A stretch of DNA of 17,564 nucleotides from assembly GCA_016285615.1 (NCBI GenBank), contig JAEERB010000042.1:1-17564 (forward strand), written 5' to 3'. Position numbers and translations under genes: made by a program. The DNA is from Bacteroidales bacterium. GTDB taxonomy: Bacteria; Bacteroidota; Bacteroidia; Bacteroidales; WCHB1-69. The notes below the pieces were generated by a model. The model saw only the letters and a list, made by a program, of their open reading frames with translations. It had not been told where the DNA came from and made no database searches. Numbering within the stretch: the first letter of the stretch is position 1; each line of letters begins with the position of its first letter. Shown piece after piece: positions 1 through 6,919 of this stretch.

Positions 1-137
1 CCGATATGTAGTGAGTCGGCTGTCGGGTCGATGCCCACATATGCCGTCGTCATCTCTTTTTTGAGTTGTTCTTCCGTGCCGGGCATCATATCGTGAATCA
101 TCCCGCGCCAACGCAATTCTTCAACAAAATTCTTCAT
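1..137 (-). CDS. tyrS: Tyrosyl-tRNA synthetase, N-terminal fragment (cut by window edge)
   Basis: Class I aminoacyl-tRNA synthetase that charges tRNA-Tyr in the cytoplasm. Only the first 45 codons lie in the window. Reading the minus strand from the ATG at 137-135 gives a protein starting [20 protein letters not shown], followed by a [14 protein letters not shown] stretch. That is the typical bacterial TyrRS N-terminus leading into the HIGH ATP-binding signature, which the window edge cuts after HIG. The start is supported by an in-frame ATG and by a -7 box about 70 nt upstream. The rest of the gene lies to the left of the window. The identification rests on the characteristic N-terminal sequence and is quite secure despite the short length. 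Confidence 0.9.
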   Translation of the reverse strand, partial: MKNFVEELRWRGMIHDMMPGTEEQLKKEMTTAYVGIDPTADSLHI

Positions 138-183
138 CACTATACTATTATTTCTATGCTTTATTTATAACAAAAAGGATTTA

Positions 184-202
184 TTGCATTTTAAGAATGC
201 AA
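184..202 (-). other. Inverted repeat at the predicted 5' end of the tyrS transcript
   Basis: TTGCATT (184-190) and AATGCAA (196-202) form a perfect 7-bp stem with a 5-nt loop. Measured from the -7 box at 207-214, transcription would begin at about the outer edge of this stem, so the tyrS mRNA could start with a hairpin. Alternatively it is an operator, or chance in AT-rich DNA. It has no T-tract, so it is not a terminator. Confidence 0.3.
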
Positions 203-206
203 ACTG

Positions 207-214
207 CAAAAGTA
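207..214 (-). promoter_or_regulatory. Bacteroidetes-type -7 box for tyrS
   Basis: The minus strand reads TACTTTTG, a full match to the Bacteroidetes TAnnTTTG -7 box, about 70 nt upstream of the tyrS ATG. No TTTG at the usual 19-21 nt spacing is seen; the nearest is 26 nt away. The expected transcription start falls near 200-202, at the edge of a 7-bp inverted repeat (184-190 / 196-202). Confidence 0.55.
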
Positions 215-249
215 CAACATTTTTTTATGTTATAAGACTGCAAATCGCA

Positions 250-1452
250 CTATTTGACCCGACAGCTATAACTCTGCGTGCACACCACATTGGAATTGAA
301 TGTGTTCAGCGAAACTGATGTTTGGCTGGCGGTCACCTCCATACGTTCGCAGTTGGCATTGACAACCACAGGAAAATTGGCACTCGACATGGTATGCGGC
401 GCATCCACACGCCACTGGTGCAGATGACCTGCAAACATCAAACTAACCTTTGCTTTATTGAGAATAGGCACAAAAAGTTGCTCCACATTTTTGTTGCCTT
501 GCCAGCCCTCTTTTTCGGGTGGAATATGAGCGAAAACGATACGAACAGCCGCCTTTTTACATGCATCCGACTTCACCACGTCCTCCAACCAGCGCGCTTC
601 TTCACGCAGATACGGCTCTGAGAGCATACTGCCGCCATACTCAATGTCGCTATCGGGTTTATCTTCCCCCGTATCCAAGAAAATAAAAAAGAACTTGCCG
701 TATGAAGCAGTATAATAAGGCTTTCCATTAGGCATATCCACATAGTTGAACCACGCTTGCGTATCCTTACCACGAAACTCGTGATTACCACGCAAGTTAT
801 ACAACGGCACACGCCCTTCCAGTCGGGTGGCGGCGGTGCGCAGATACATTTCCCTGATTTTTTCCTTCTCACTTAAAGAACTCACCATATCGCCATTAAA
901 CACCACAAAATCAAGCTCATTCATTCTGGAGTCTCCCATCAGTTTATTCAATATCGAATCTTTCTGATGGATATCATTATAGACATCGAACCGAACTTTG
1001 TCGTAATCTGTTTTCAATGTTGTAAAACGATAGGCTTCCTTTTTAAAAACATCACTACCCCATGGCTGGGTGTATTCCACTGTACCGTAGCCTTTAAAGC
1101 TTTTCACACCTTTCATCATAATGCGATAGCGGTAGGTTGTGCCAGGCTCCAGGCCTTCCACACGCACATGGTGGATAGTGCTCATCACCTGATTGCCGAA
1201 ACCGCGCAGGTCGTAATACTTCGGACGATCGGTATTGTAGAAATGGGTACCATCATCGGGAGCGAGTTCTACCCAACCAACGGCGTCCATATCCGACTCC
1301 CAAACAACCGTAAAGCCCATTGTAGTCGGATTTTGAATATAGGGGCCGCAAACAAGATCAACCTTTTCAGTAACAGTTTCTTGAGAGAATGTTATTAAAC
1401 TAATAACCAAACAAATAGTCAACAATAAGTATCTCTTCATCTTCATAAACAA
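250..1452 (-). CDS. Secreted purple-acid-phosphatase-like metallophosphoesterase
   Basis: Likely an exported phosphatase hydrolysing phosphate esters with a two-metal centre. The 400-residue protein begins with a Sec signal peptide (hydrophobic residues about 9-21, then TFSQE). A fibronectin-III/purple acid phosphatase N-terminal-like domain follows (about 32-146), then a calcineurin-like phosphoesterase domain (about 152-370). The metal-binding motifs are in order: D160-x-H162, GD at 187-188, GNHE at 222-225, H309 (FAHIPP), and GHLH at 342-345. The organisation matches bacterial PAP-like proteins; the natural substrate cannot be read from sequence. Three in-frame ATGs lie close together (1452, 1446, 1440). 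The -7 box at 1463-1470 would leave only about 5 nt of leader for the first, so the second or third (MKMKRYLLL or MKRYLLL) may be the true start. It lacks a T9SS sorting domain, so it is probably periplasmic or surface-released by another route. Confidence 0.85.
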   Translation of the reverse strand: MFMKMKRYLLLTICLVISLITFSQETVTEKVDLVCGPYIQNPTTMGFTVVWESDMDAVGWVELAPDDGTHFYNTDRPKYYDLRGFGNQVMSTIHHVRVEGLEPGTTYRYRIMMKGVKSFKGYGTVEYTQPWGSDVFKKEAYRFTTLKTDYDKVRFDVYNDIHQKDSILNKLMGDSRMNELDFVVFNGDMVSSLSEKEKIREMYLRTAATRLEGRVPLYNLRGNHEFRGKDTQAWFNYVDMPNGKPYYTASYGKFFFIFLDTGEDKPDSDIEYGGSMLSEPYLREEARWLEDVVKSDACKKAAVRIVFAHIPPEKEGWQGNKNVEQLFVPILNKAKVSLMFAGHLHQWRVDAPHTMSSANFPVVVNANCERMEVTASQTSVSLNTFNSNVVCTQSYSCRVK

Positions 1453-1462
1453 TTATTAGCCG

Positions 1463-1470
1463 CAAATTTA
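1463..1470 (-). promoter_or_regulatory. -7 box for the phosphoesterase gene
   Basis: The minus strand reads TAAATTTG (TAnnTTTG). It faces left toward the gene ending at 250 and lies 12 nt from the opposite-facing -7 box at 1483-1490. No well-spaced -33 TTTG is visible. Its position argues for the ATG at 1446 or 1440 rather than 1452. Confidence 0.5.
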
Positions 1471-1482
1471 GCCAAAAAGTAT

Positions 1483-1490
1483 TAATTTTG
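1483..1490 (+). promoter_or_regulatory. -7 box for the M6 protease gene
   Basis: TAATTTTG matches TAnnTTTG and ends 20 nt before the ATG at 1511, leaving a leader of about 14 nt. A TTAG at 1456-1459 is the best -33 candidate, but its 23-nt spacing is slightly long. Confidence 0.55.
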
Positions 1491-1510
1491 CGCCCTCAAA
1501 AAAACGAACT

Positions 1511-4500
1511 ATGAAAAAGGCATTTTTATTTCTCCTTCCCTTGTTATTTCTAACTATGATGGCCCAGGCCGCCTACCTTACCAATGTGCCTCGAACCGTG
1601 GTACAACCCAATGGCGACACGCTGCATTGCTTCATCTCGGGCGACGAATTTCATCACTGGTTGCACGACAAGGACGGCTACACCATCATCCAAGACAAAC
1701 AGACTGGCTATTATGTTTATGCCATCCGCGAAGGAGAAACACTTGCTCCCACTTCATACATTGCAGGTAAGGTAAATCCCGCCAGCGTTGGCTTAGCTCC
1801 TTATCAAAACATTTCGGCCTCCTTATGGATGCAAAAGCGCGAGCAGATGGAGGCGCCCGCCCGCAAGATGGACATGTCATCCGTGGCCACTAAAGGCGAA
1901 AAGAACCACGGCGTTCTCAACAACATCATCATCTTTATCAATTTTGCCGATGATGGCGGTTTTGAGCAATCTTTTGCAGAGGTTAACCGTATGTTCAACG
2001 ACTCGTCGGACAATGCGATATCCATGTATAACTTCTTCAAACAGATGTCGTTTAACCAGTTATTCATCCCCTCCCATTTCTTCCCTGCCCCTCAAGGCGA
2101 CCAGGTGATGTCGTACACTGACTCTCACCCACGCAACTATTTTGCCGAGTACTCGCCTGTCACCAACTACATTGGCTACCAAAATGAAGCAGAGCGCACC
2201 GATCGCGAGCACGCACTCATTGAACGGGCATTGGCCTATATAGAGTCCATGATTCCCGAGAGCCTGGATTTGGACTGCGATGGTGATGATAAAGTGGATA
2301 ATGTATGTTTTATTGTCAGAGGCGAAGTTGGAGATTGGAGTTCTTTGCTGTGGCCTCACAAATGGAACCTCTATTCGCGCGAATGCTTCCTTCACGGCAA
2401 GCGTGTCAGCACATACAACTTCCAATTGGACGGCACGCCCGCCTATTACAACACCTCGGTATTTTGCCATGAGATGTTCCACACGCTGAGTGCTCCCGAC
2501 TTGTATCATTACGAAGATGCCTTTTCAGCGCTCTCACCCGTTGGGCGTTGGGACTTGATGTCCAACAACACCAATCCTCCTCAACAGACTGCCGCCTACA
2601 TGAAATACAAATACGGCAACTGGATTGAAGAGATACCCACCATCACTACCAATGGCACCTACACCTTATATCCGGGCAACAGCGACCGCAAGGACAAGAT
2701 GTGCTACTTGATGCCTTGTCCTGGACGCGACAATGAATATTACGCATTCGAGTATCGCCGCCAGTCGCCCCCCAACGACAGCACCATCTACGGCTCTGGA
2801 CTGTTGGTATATCGCATTTGGCAAGGTGCGTCGGGCAACGCTAACTATAACGGCAAGACCGTGTTCGACGAAGTTTATCTTTACCGTCCAGGTGGCTCGC
2901 CCACCCGCAATGGCGACCTTTCCACCGCCCATTTCGATGCCTCGCAAGGCCGTGACCATATCGACCTGACCACCAACCCCGTTCCCTATTTCGTTGATGG
3001 CACCATCGACAGCCTTTTCAACATTTCATACATTAGCGAACCGGGCGACAGTCTGGTATTTACCATTGGCAAATATTACGCCCAATGTACCCCCAATGAG
3101 GTCGTTTTCGAGAAAGGAATAGCCACTCAACAAATTCATCTTGTCAGCAACACCTCTTGGGAAATCCAAAAAACGGAAGAGAATAGAGCCTGGGTTTCCA
3201 TAGATCCTATAAAAGGTTCTGGTGACACTATCATTACCATCACCACGCTCTCGGTCAACGAAACCGTCAAGGATCGTGTATGCACTCTGATGGTATATAA
3301 CGACAGCATTGAATACCCTCAACCACTGATTATTACACAAAAAGGAGAAGAACCTTACTTTGAGGTATCCTCCGACACCATCTGGATTGACGATGACAAT
3401 CTCACTGCCAAACTGTACATCAAAGGCAATGTGGACTGGTCTATTTCTCTCATAGACAGGGTTAAATGGCTGACTATAGACAAGATGGAGGGCATTGGCA
3501 CAGATACGGTTACTTTTACAGCCGATAAGAGATCCAAGTTTGCACGTTCCCTCTCTTTCAACCTTAAAAACGGATTGGAACGAATTCCCACCCTCACCGT
3601 TGCCCAAAAAGGTATTGAACCTATTCTGTATGTGGATTATCCAGAAGGAGAAAAAGCCTTAAGAGTGGCCAATAAAATCGCCAGCACCCAGGCCACACTG
3701 CACGCGAACATGTCGTGGAGAATTGCTCCAATGCCATTCATCATAGGCAAAGACACAATAGACCCTTGGATAAGCATTAGCGACACTATGGGCAATGGAA
3801 ACACAGAACTTACACTCAACGTTTTAGACTCAAACAATTTGGTTACGGAACGCAAAGCGACTTTCAGAATTATAGGTGAAGAAGAACACGAGTTCATGCT
3901 GACCATTTATCAAGACGGCACCGAATTCATAGCCTCTGTCTCAACAGACCATGTAGAAATCGGCAACATCAGCGGCAGCTCGTTCAGAGTGACCGTCAAA
4001 GCTAATGACCAATGGAACACCTCTGGTCAAGCATCATGGTATAAAACCAACATCCAGGATGACACCACCTTGGTCATCAGCATCAGCACCTTCAACTACG
4101 GTGACATCACCTTGTCTGACACACTATTCGTACGCCACATTTCAGATTATACAAGAAAGAAATGGATTCCTATCCTGATTACGCAGCAGCCCAGTTTCAT
4201 CAACATTTCAAAAGACACCGTTCTTGTTGAAAACCGCGTCGGCTCCACTGCCAAACTGAACATCACGGCCAACACTCGCTGGTACTGCCTGGGCATGTGC
4301 GCATGGACTTCCCTCAATAAGACTTACGGAGCGGGCGACTTTGCCTTAGAAGTAAGGGCTTCGGCTACCACCAATACCGAGCGTACCTGCAGCATCAACA
4401 TCACCGACCGTAAAGGAACAAGCAAATATTTGATTGTTAAACAGTTGACAACCGTAGAGATGGACGATTACCTCATCAAGAACTTAAACATCTACCCCAA

Positions 4501-4711
4501 CCCGGCTCACAATGTTATACATATTGATAACAACCAGATCCTGATTGACAATGTAACGATGTTTGACGCACAAGGGCGTGTAGTCCTCCAAAAAGAGAAT
4601 GCCAACGACTATGCGATAACGCTCAACACCTCGTCGCTAACCAAGGGCATCTACTTCGTCCGCGTTACTGGCGACGGTCATGTTGTTACCAAACGCGTTG
4701 TAGTACAATAA
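1511..4711 (+). CDS. Secreted M6-family metalloprotease with BACON-like repeats and T9SS sorting domain
   Basis: Predicted large zinc endopeptidase exported by Sec and then through the outer membrane by the Type IX secretion system. A signal peptide covers residues 1-20 (cleavage near AQA-AY). An M6-type N-terminal region follows (GDEFHHWLHDKDGYT, near 47). The catalytic domain has a Ca-binding-like DLDCDGDDKVDN (about 253-264), then H320-E-M-F-H324 with D330 (HExxHxxxxxD) and a later WDLMS turn. From about 522 to 980 lie roughly five BACON-like beta-sandwich repeats (near 522-611, 612-701, 702-803, 804-893, 894-980), each ending in a Q-K/D-G or QQ-type strand. Residues about 987-1066 are a type A sorting domain, with NIYPNPA at its start and KGIYFVRV near its end. 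BACON domains are thought to bind carbohydrate or mucin; that role is inferred here. Substrates are unknown. It is transcribed alone between its own -7 box and a strong terminator. Confidence 0.88.
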   Translation: MKKAFLFLLPLLFLTMMAQAAYLTNVPRTVVQPNGDTLHCFISGDEFHHWLHDKDGYTIIQDKQTGYYVYAIREGETLAPTSYIAGKVNPASVGLAPYQNISASLWMQKREQMEAPARKMDMSSVATKGEKNHGVLNNIIIFINFADDGGFEQSFAEVNRMFNDSSDNAISMYNFFKQMSFNQLFIPSHFFPAPQGDQVMSYTDSHPRNYFAEYSPVTNYIGYQNEAERTDREHALIERALAYIESMIPESLDLDCDGDDKVDNVCFIVRGEVGDWSSLLWPHKWNLYSRECFLHGKRVSTYNFQLDGTPAYYNTSVFCHEMFHTLSAPDLYHYEDAFSALSPVGRWDLMSNNTNPPQQTAAYMKYKYGNWIEEIPTITTNGTYTLYPGNSDRKDKMCYLMPCPGRDNEYYAFEYRRQSPPNDSTIYGSGLLVYRIWQGASGNANYNGKTVFDEVYLYRPGGSPTRNGDLSTAHFDASQGRDHIDLTTNPVPYFVDGTIDSLFNISYISEPGDSLVFTIGKYYAQCTPNEVVFEKGIATQQIHLVSNTSWEIQKTEENRAWVSIDPIKGSGDTIITITTLSVNETVKDRVCTLMVYNDSIEYPQPLIITQKGEEPYFEVSSDTIWIDDDNLTAKLYIKGNVDWSISLIDRVKWLTIDKMEGIGTDTVTFTADKRSKFARSLSFNLKNGLERIPTLTVAQKGIEPILYVDYPEGEKALRVANKIASTQATLHANMSWRIAPMPFIIGKDTIDPWISISDTMGNGNTELTLNVLDSNNLVTERKATFRIIGEEEHEFMLTIYQDGTEFIASVSTDHVEIGNISGSSFRVTVKANDQWNTSGQASWYKTNIQDDTTLVISISTFNYGDITLSDTLFVRHISDYTRKKWIPILITQQPSFINISKDTVLVENRVGSTAKLNITANTRWYCLGMCAWTSLNKTYGAGDFALEVRASATTNTERTCSINITDRKGTSKYLIVKQLTTVEMDDYLIKNLNIYPNPAHNVIHIDNNQILIDNVTMFDAQGRVVLQKENANDYAITLNTSSLTKGIYFVRVTGDGHVVTKRVVVQ

Positions 4712-4738
4712 TACGAAAACACTTTTCCATTTTCCCCT

Positions 4739-4773
4739 GTAGAGACGGTGCACGCACCGTCTCTACGTTTTTT
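4739..4773 (+). terminator. Long palindrome acting as rho-independent terminator
   Basis: Two 13-nt arms (4739-4751 and 4754-4766), beginning GTAGAGACGG and ending CCGTCTCTAC, are exact inverse complements around a 2-nt centre. They are followed by G and six T (4768-4773). The T-tract lies on the plus side, so this terminates the protease gene. The minus-strand exit has no T-run. The GTAGAGACG...CGTCTCTAC core resembles palindromes dispersed between genes in Bacteroidota and cyanobacteria (recollection, not checked). Confidence 0.8.
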
Positions 4774-4778
4774 ATATC

Positions 4779-5654
4779 CTACGAACTCACAGTCTTTTCC
4801 AACAAATCAACAGCACAAACATTATTCATTTTCATCACTGCAACCCATTTCTTTCCTAAATCCTTAAGAGAAGCTCCAATGTGATAAACCTCATCATCAA
4901 CGAGCAGAAAACGATCGTGAGATCGACTAAGAATTCGCACTTCTATCGAGGGATACTGAAGGTTATGTCGCTCAATATCAAGTCGCAACTGAGTATTTAT
5001 CTGTCGTGTGTAAACGATTGCCTGGACGCCTTTTCCCCTTTTATCAAGCATTGCCAACACGGTTTCATCAATATAATTGTCAATCAAAACGACACAATTC
5101 TTTGCTTTCTTTATTAGACGGCATATAAATTCGTAAGCATCGAATATTTGTCCATCAAAGAAAATGCCCTCAACAGGTGGTAGGGCAGTACGGACAAAGA
5201 AATCGATCTTTTCTTCTGTTTTGGCTACCCGTTGCTCCAAGCGTTCAAATCTCTGATTTACAGAATATCCTTTTAGCAAATATTCTTTCAAAACACGATT
5301 GGCCCATTGACGAAATATAATGCCTTGTTGAGATTTTACACGATAACCAACAGATATTACCATATCGAGATTATAATATTCAACCTGGTATATCTTTCCG
5401 TCTGATGCAGTTGTCGCAAAATTTGCGACAACTAAAAGATCTTCCAACTCCTCTTTCAGTGCATTTTTGATGTGCTTACCTATCGTTTTCACATCGCGAC
5501 CAAACAATACAGCCATTTGATTACGATTAAGCCATACCATCTCTTCTTGCAGCCGTACCTCTAAACGAATTGTGTCATCAGGATTATACAATATAATTTC
5601 TCCGCCATTATTTAAACCTTTTGCTAATGCATTTATTTTAAAATCTTTACCCAT
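4779..5654 (-). CDS. RhuM-family protein with C-terminal PLD-like domain
   Basis: A 291-residue protein without signal peptide, so cytoplasmic. Residues about 19-135 match the RhuM core: a possible helix-turn-helix at 42-66 (NRNQMAVLFGRDVKTIGKHI), then TTASDGKIYQVEYYNLDMVI and QWANRVLKEYLLKGY. A short, charged, probably coiled linker follows (about 133-155). The C-terminal part (about 165-275) looks like a single phospholipase-D/nuclease-type fold: H246-D-R248-F-L-L-V-D253 fits HxKx4D with lysine replaced by arginine, and GASLKD follows. RhuM is named from a Salmonella pathogenicity island; its molecular function is not established to my knowledge. DNA binding or nucleic-acid cleavage is inference. 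The gene is more AT-rich than its neighbours, stands alone with a well-formed promoter, and is divergent from dprA. This suggests an acquired accessory gene, possibly defence- or toxin-like. Confidence 0.8.
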   Translation of the reverse strand: MGKDFKINALAKGLNNGGEIILYNPDDTIRLEVRLQEEMVWLNRNQMAVLFGRDVKTIGKHIKNALKEELEDLLVVANFATTASDGKIYQVEYYNLDMVISVGYRVKSQQGIIFRQWANRVLKEYLLKGYSVNQRFERLEQRVAKTEEKIDFFVRTALPPVEGIFFDGQIFDAYEFICRLIKKAKNCVVLIDNYIDETVLAMLDKRGKGVQAIVYTRQINTQLRLDIERHNLQYPSIEVRILSRSHDRFLLVDDEVYHIGASLKDLGKKWVAVMKMNNVCAVDLLEKTVSS

Positions 5655-5679
5655 TTCTTATCCAACTATCATTCTTTTG

Positions 5680-5712
5680 CAAATATAAGAATTTTATTTA
5701 AATATTAACAAA
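5680..5712 (-). promoter_or_regulatory. Complete -33/-7 promoter of the RhuM-family gene
   Basis: On the minus strand, TTTG (5709-5712) is followed after 21 nt by TATATTTG (5680-5687). This matches the Bacteroidetes -33 TTTG and -7 TAnnTTTG boxes at accepted spacing, and it is the best-formed promoter in the window. The expected leader is about 20 nt. It lies within 10 nt of the dprA -7 box, which faces the other way. Confidence 0.65.
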
Positions 5713-5718
5713 ATATAT

Positions 5719-5726
5719 TATCTTTG
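5719..5726 (+). promoter_or_regulatory. -7 box for dprA
   Basis: TATCTTTG matches TAnnTTTG and ends 16 nt before the dprA ATG, implying a leader of only about 10 nt. No -33 TTTG is seen upstream, where the DNA is almost pure A/T. Polymerase binding here should compete with the RhuM promoter at 5680-5712. Confidence 0.5.
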
Positions 5727-5742
5727 CATTTTAATTTATTAG

Positions 5743-6846
5743 ATGGAAGAAGCTATTTTTTACACCTTGGCATTGTCGCTACAAAAAAACTACGGCGCAA
5801 TGCTGATTAAGAAGATAATGGACCACTATGGCAGTGCCAAAGCATTTTTCGAATGGGCCGCGCAACGGGGACATCGGCCGTCGGTTGAACGGCTTCCGCG
5901 GCAAAGACCAATCATTACCAAAGAGATTGCCGCTGCCGTGAATAACGAGATGCTGCTGATGAAGCAGCACAACATCAACTGCAGCCTATACACCGACGAA
6001 CATTATCCCCAGCGGTTGCGGCATTGTGTGGATGCGCCCGCCTTCTTTTTCTACAAGGGCAAAGCCAACGCATTTAACACTGGCAAAGCCATCGCCCTGG
6101 TGGGCACGCGGATGGCGACATCCTACGGGCGTGAGGCAGTCAGAAGAGTGGTGGGCGATTGTGCCGGCTACGACCCGTGTATAGTCAGCGGACTGGCGCA
6201 TGGCATTGACACGGCAGCACACGAAGAGGCACTGGAGCACCGTCTGCCCACCGTCGCAGTGATGGGCTCCGGTTTCGGCCACATCTATCCTGCGGGCAAT
6301 CGCACACTGGCACAGCGCATCATTGAACACGATGGGGCCGTGATTTCAGAATACTTCTACCACACGCAGCCCGACCGACAGAACTTTCCCAAACGGAACC
6401 GCATCATTGCTGGCATGGCTGACGCCACCATCGTGGTTGAAACGGGAATGCGTGGCGGCAGCGTCATCACCGCTCATATTGCGAGTTCATACAACCGTGA
6501 CGTGTTCGCCGTGCCAGGAGCCATCAACAGCGACACCTCTGAAGGTTGTAATGAGCTTATCAGAAGAAACATGGCGGCCCTTATTTGCAATGGGAAACAT
6601 CTGGTTGAGATGATGGGCTGGGACCACGAAACACCGAAGACCGTCCAGCGCACCCTCTTCCTTGAGCTAAGCGAACCAGAACAACAGATCACCCATCTGC
6701 TACAAGAGAAGGGAGAGCTGCACATTGACGATATCAACGGACAAATGACGAACTTCACCGTCTCGCAAACGGCCGGAATATTGCTGCAGTTGGAACTGAA
6801 AGGGGTCATCCGCTGCAAGCCGGGAAAGATTTACACGCTGGCATAA
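5743..6846 (+). CDS. dprA: DNA-processing protein DprA
   Basis: DprA (Smf) binds incoming single-stranded DNA during natural transformation and loads RecA; many non-competent species also keep it. The 367-residue protein has a helical N-terminal region (about 1-70). A Rossmann-like DNA-binding core follows: GTR at 121-123, SGLAHGIDTAAH at 149-160, VMGSGFGHIYPAGN at 173-186, FPKRNRIIAG at 215-224, DATIVVE at 227-233, GGS at 238-240, VPG at 257-259 and EGCN at 267-270. A C-terminal winged helix spans about 310-367. Length and motif order are normal for the family. It starts at the first ATG after its -7 box. No competence genes are visible nearby. ruvB follows 73 nt downstream behind its own promoter, so the two recombination genes are neighbours but probably not strictly one unit. 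Confidence 0.95.
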   Translation: MEEAIFYTLALSLQKNYGAMLIKKIMDHYGSAKAFFEWAAQRGHRPSVERLPRQRPIITKEIAAAVNNEMLLMKQHNINCSLYTDEHYPQRLRHCVDAPAFFFYKGKANAFNTGKAIALVGTRMATSYGREAVRRVVGDCAGYDPCIVSGLAHGIDTAAHEEALEHRLPTVAVMGSGFGHIYPAGNRTLAQRIIEHDGAVISEYFYHTQPDRQNFPKRNRIIAGMADATIVVETGMRGGSVITAHIASSYNRDVFAVPGAINSDTSEGCNELIRRNMAALICNGKHLVEMMGWDHETPKTVQRTLFLELSEPEQQITHLLQEKGELHIDDINGQMTNFTVSQTAGILLQLELKGVIRCKPGKIYTLA

Positions 6847-6887
6847 CTCCTCAACGAAAAAGTTTTCCAATAAAACATTTTTATTAT

Positions 6888-6895
6888 TAACTTTG
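6888..6895 (+). promoter_or_regulatory. -7 box for the ruvB operon
   Basis: TAACTTTG matches TAnnTTTG, 24 nt before the ruvB ATG (leader about 19 nt). No clear TTTG lies 19-21 nt upstream. No hairpin terminator separates dprA from this point, so read-through from dprA is also possible. Confidence 0.5.
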
Positions 6896-6919
6896 CAAGT
6901 TAATTCTCTTTGAAGAAGC

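Noticed and set aside
216..231. Inverted repeat AACAT / ATGTT around six T as a terminator for the phosphoesterase gene
   Set aside because: The stem is only 5 bp, and on the phosphoesterase strand the loop is A-rich with no T-tract after it. It also overlaps the upstream side of the tyrS promoter.
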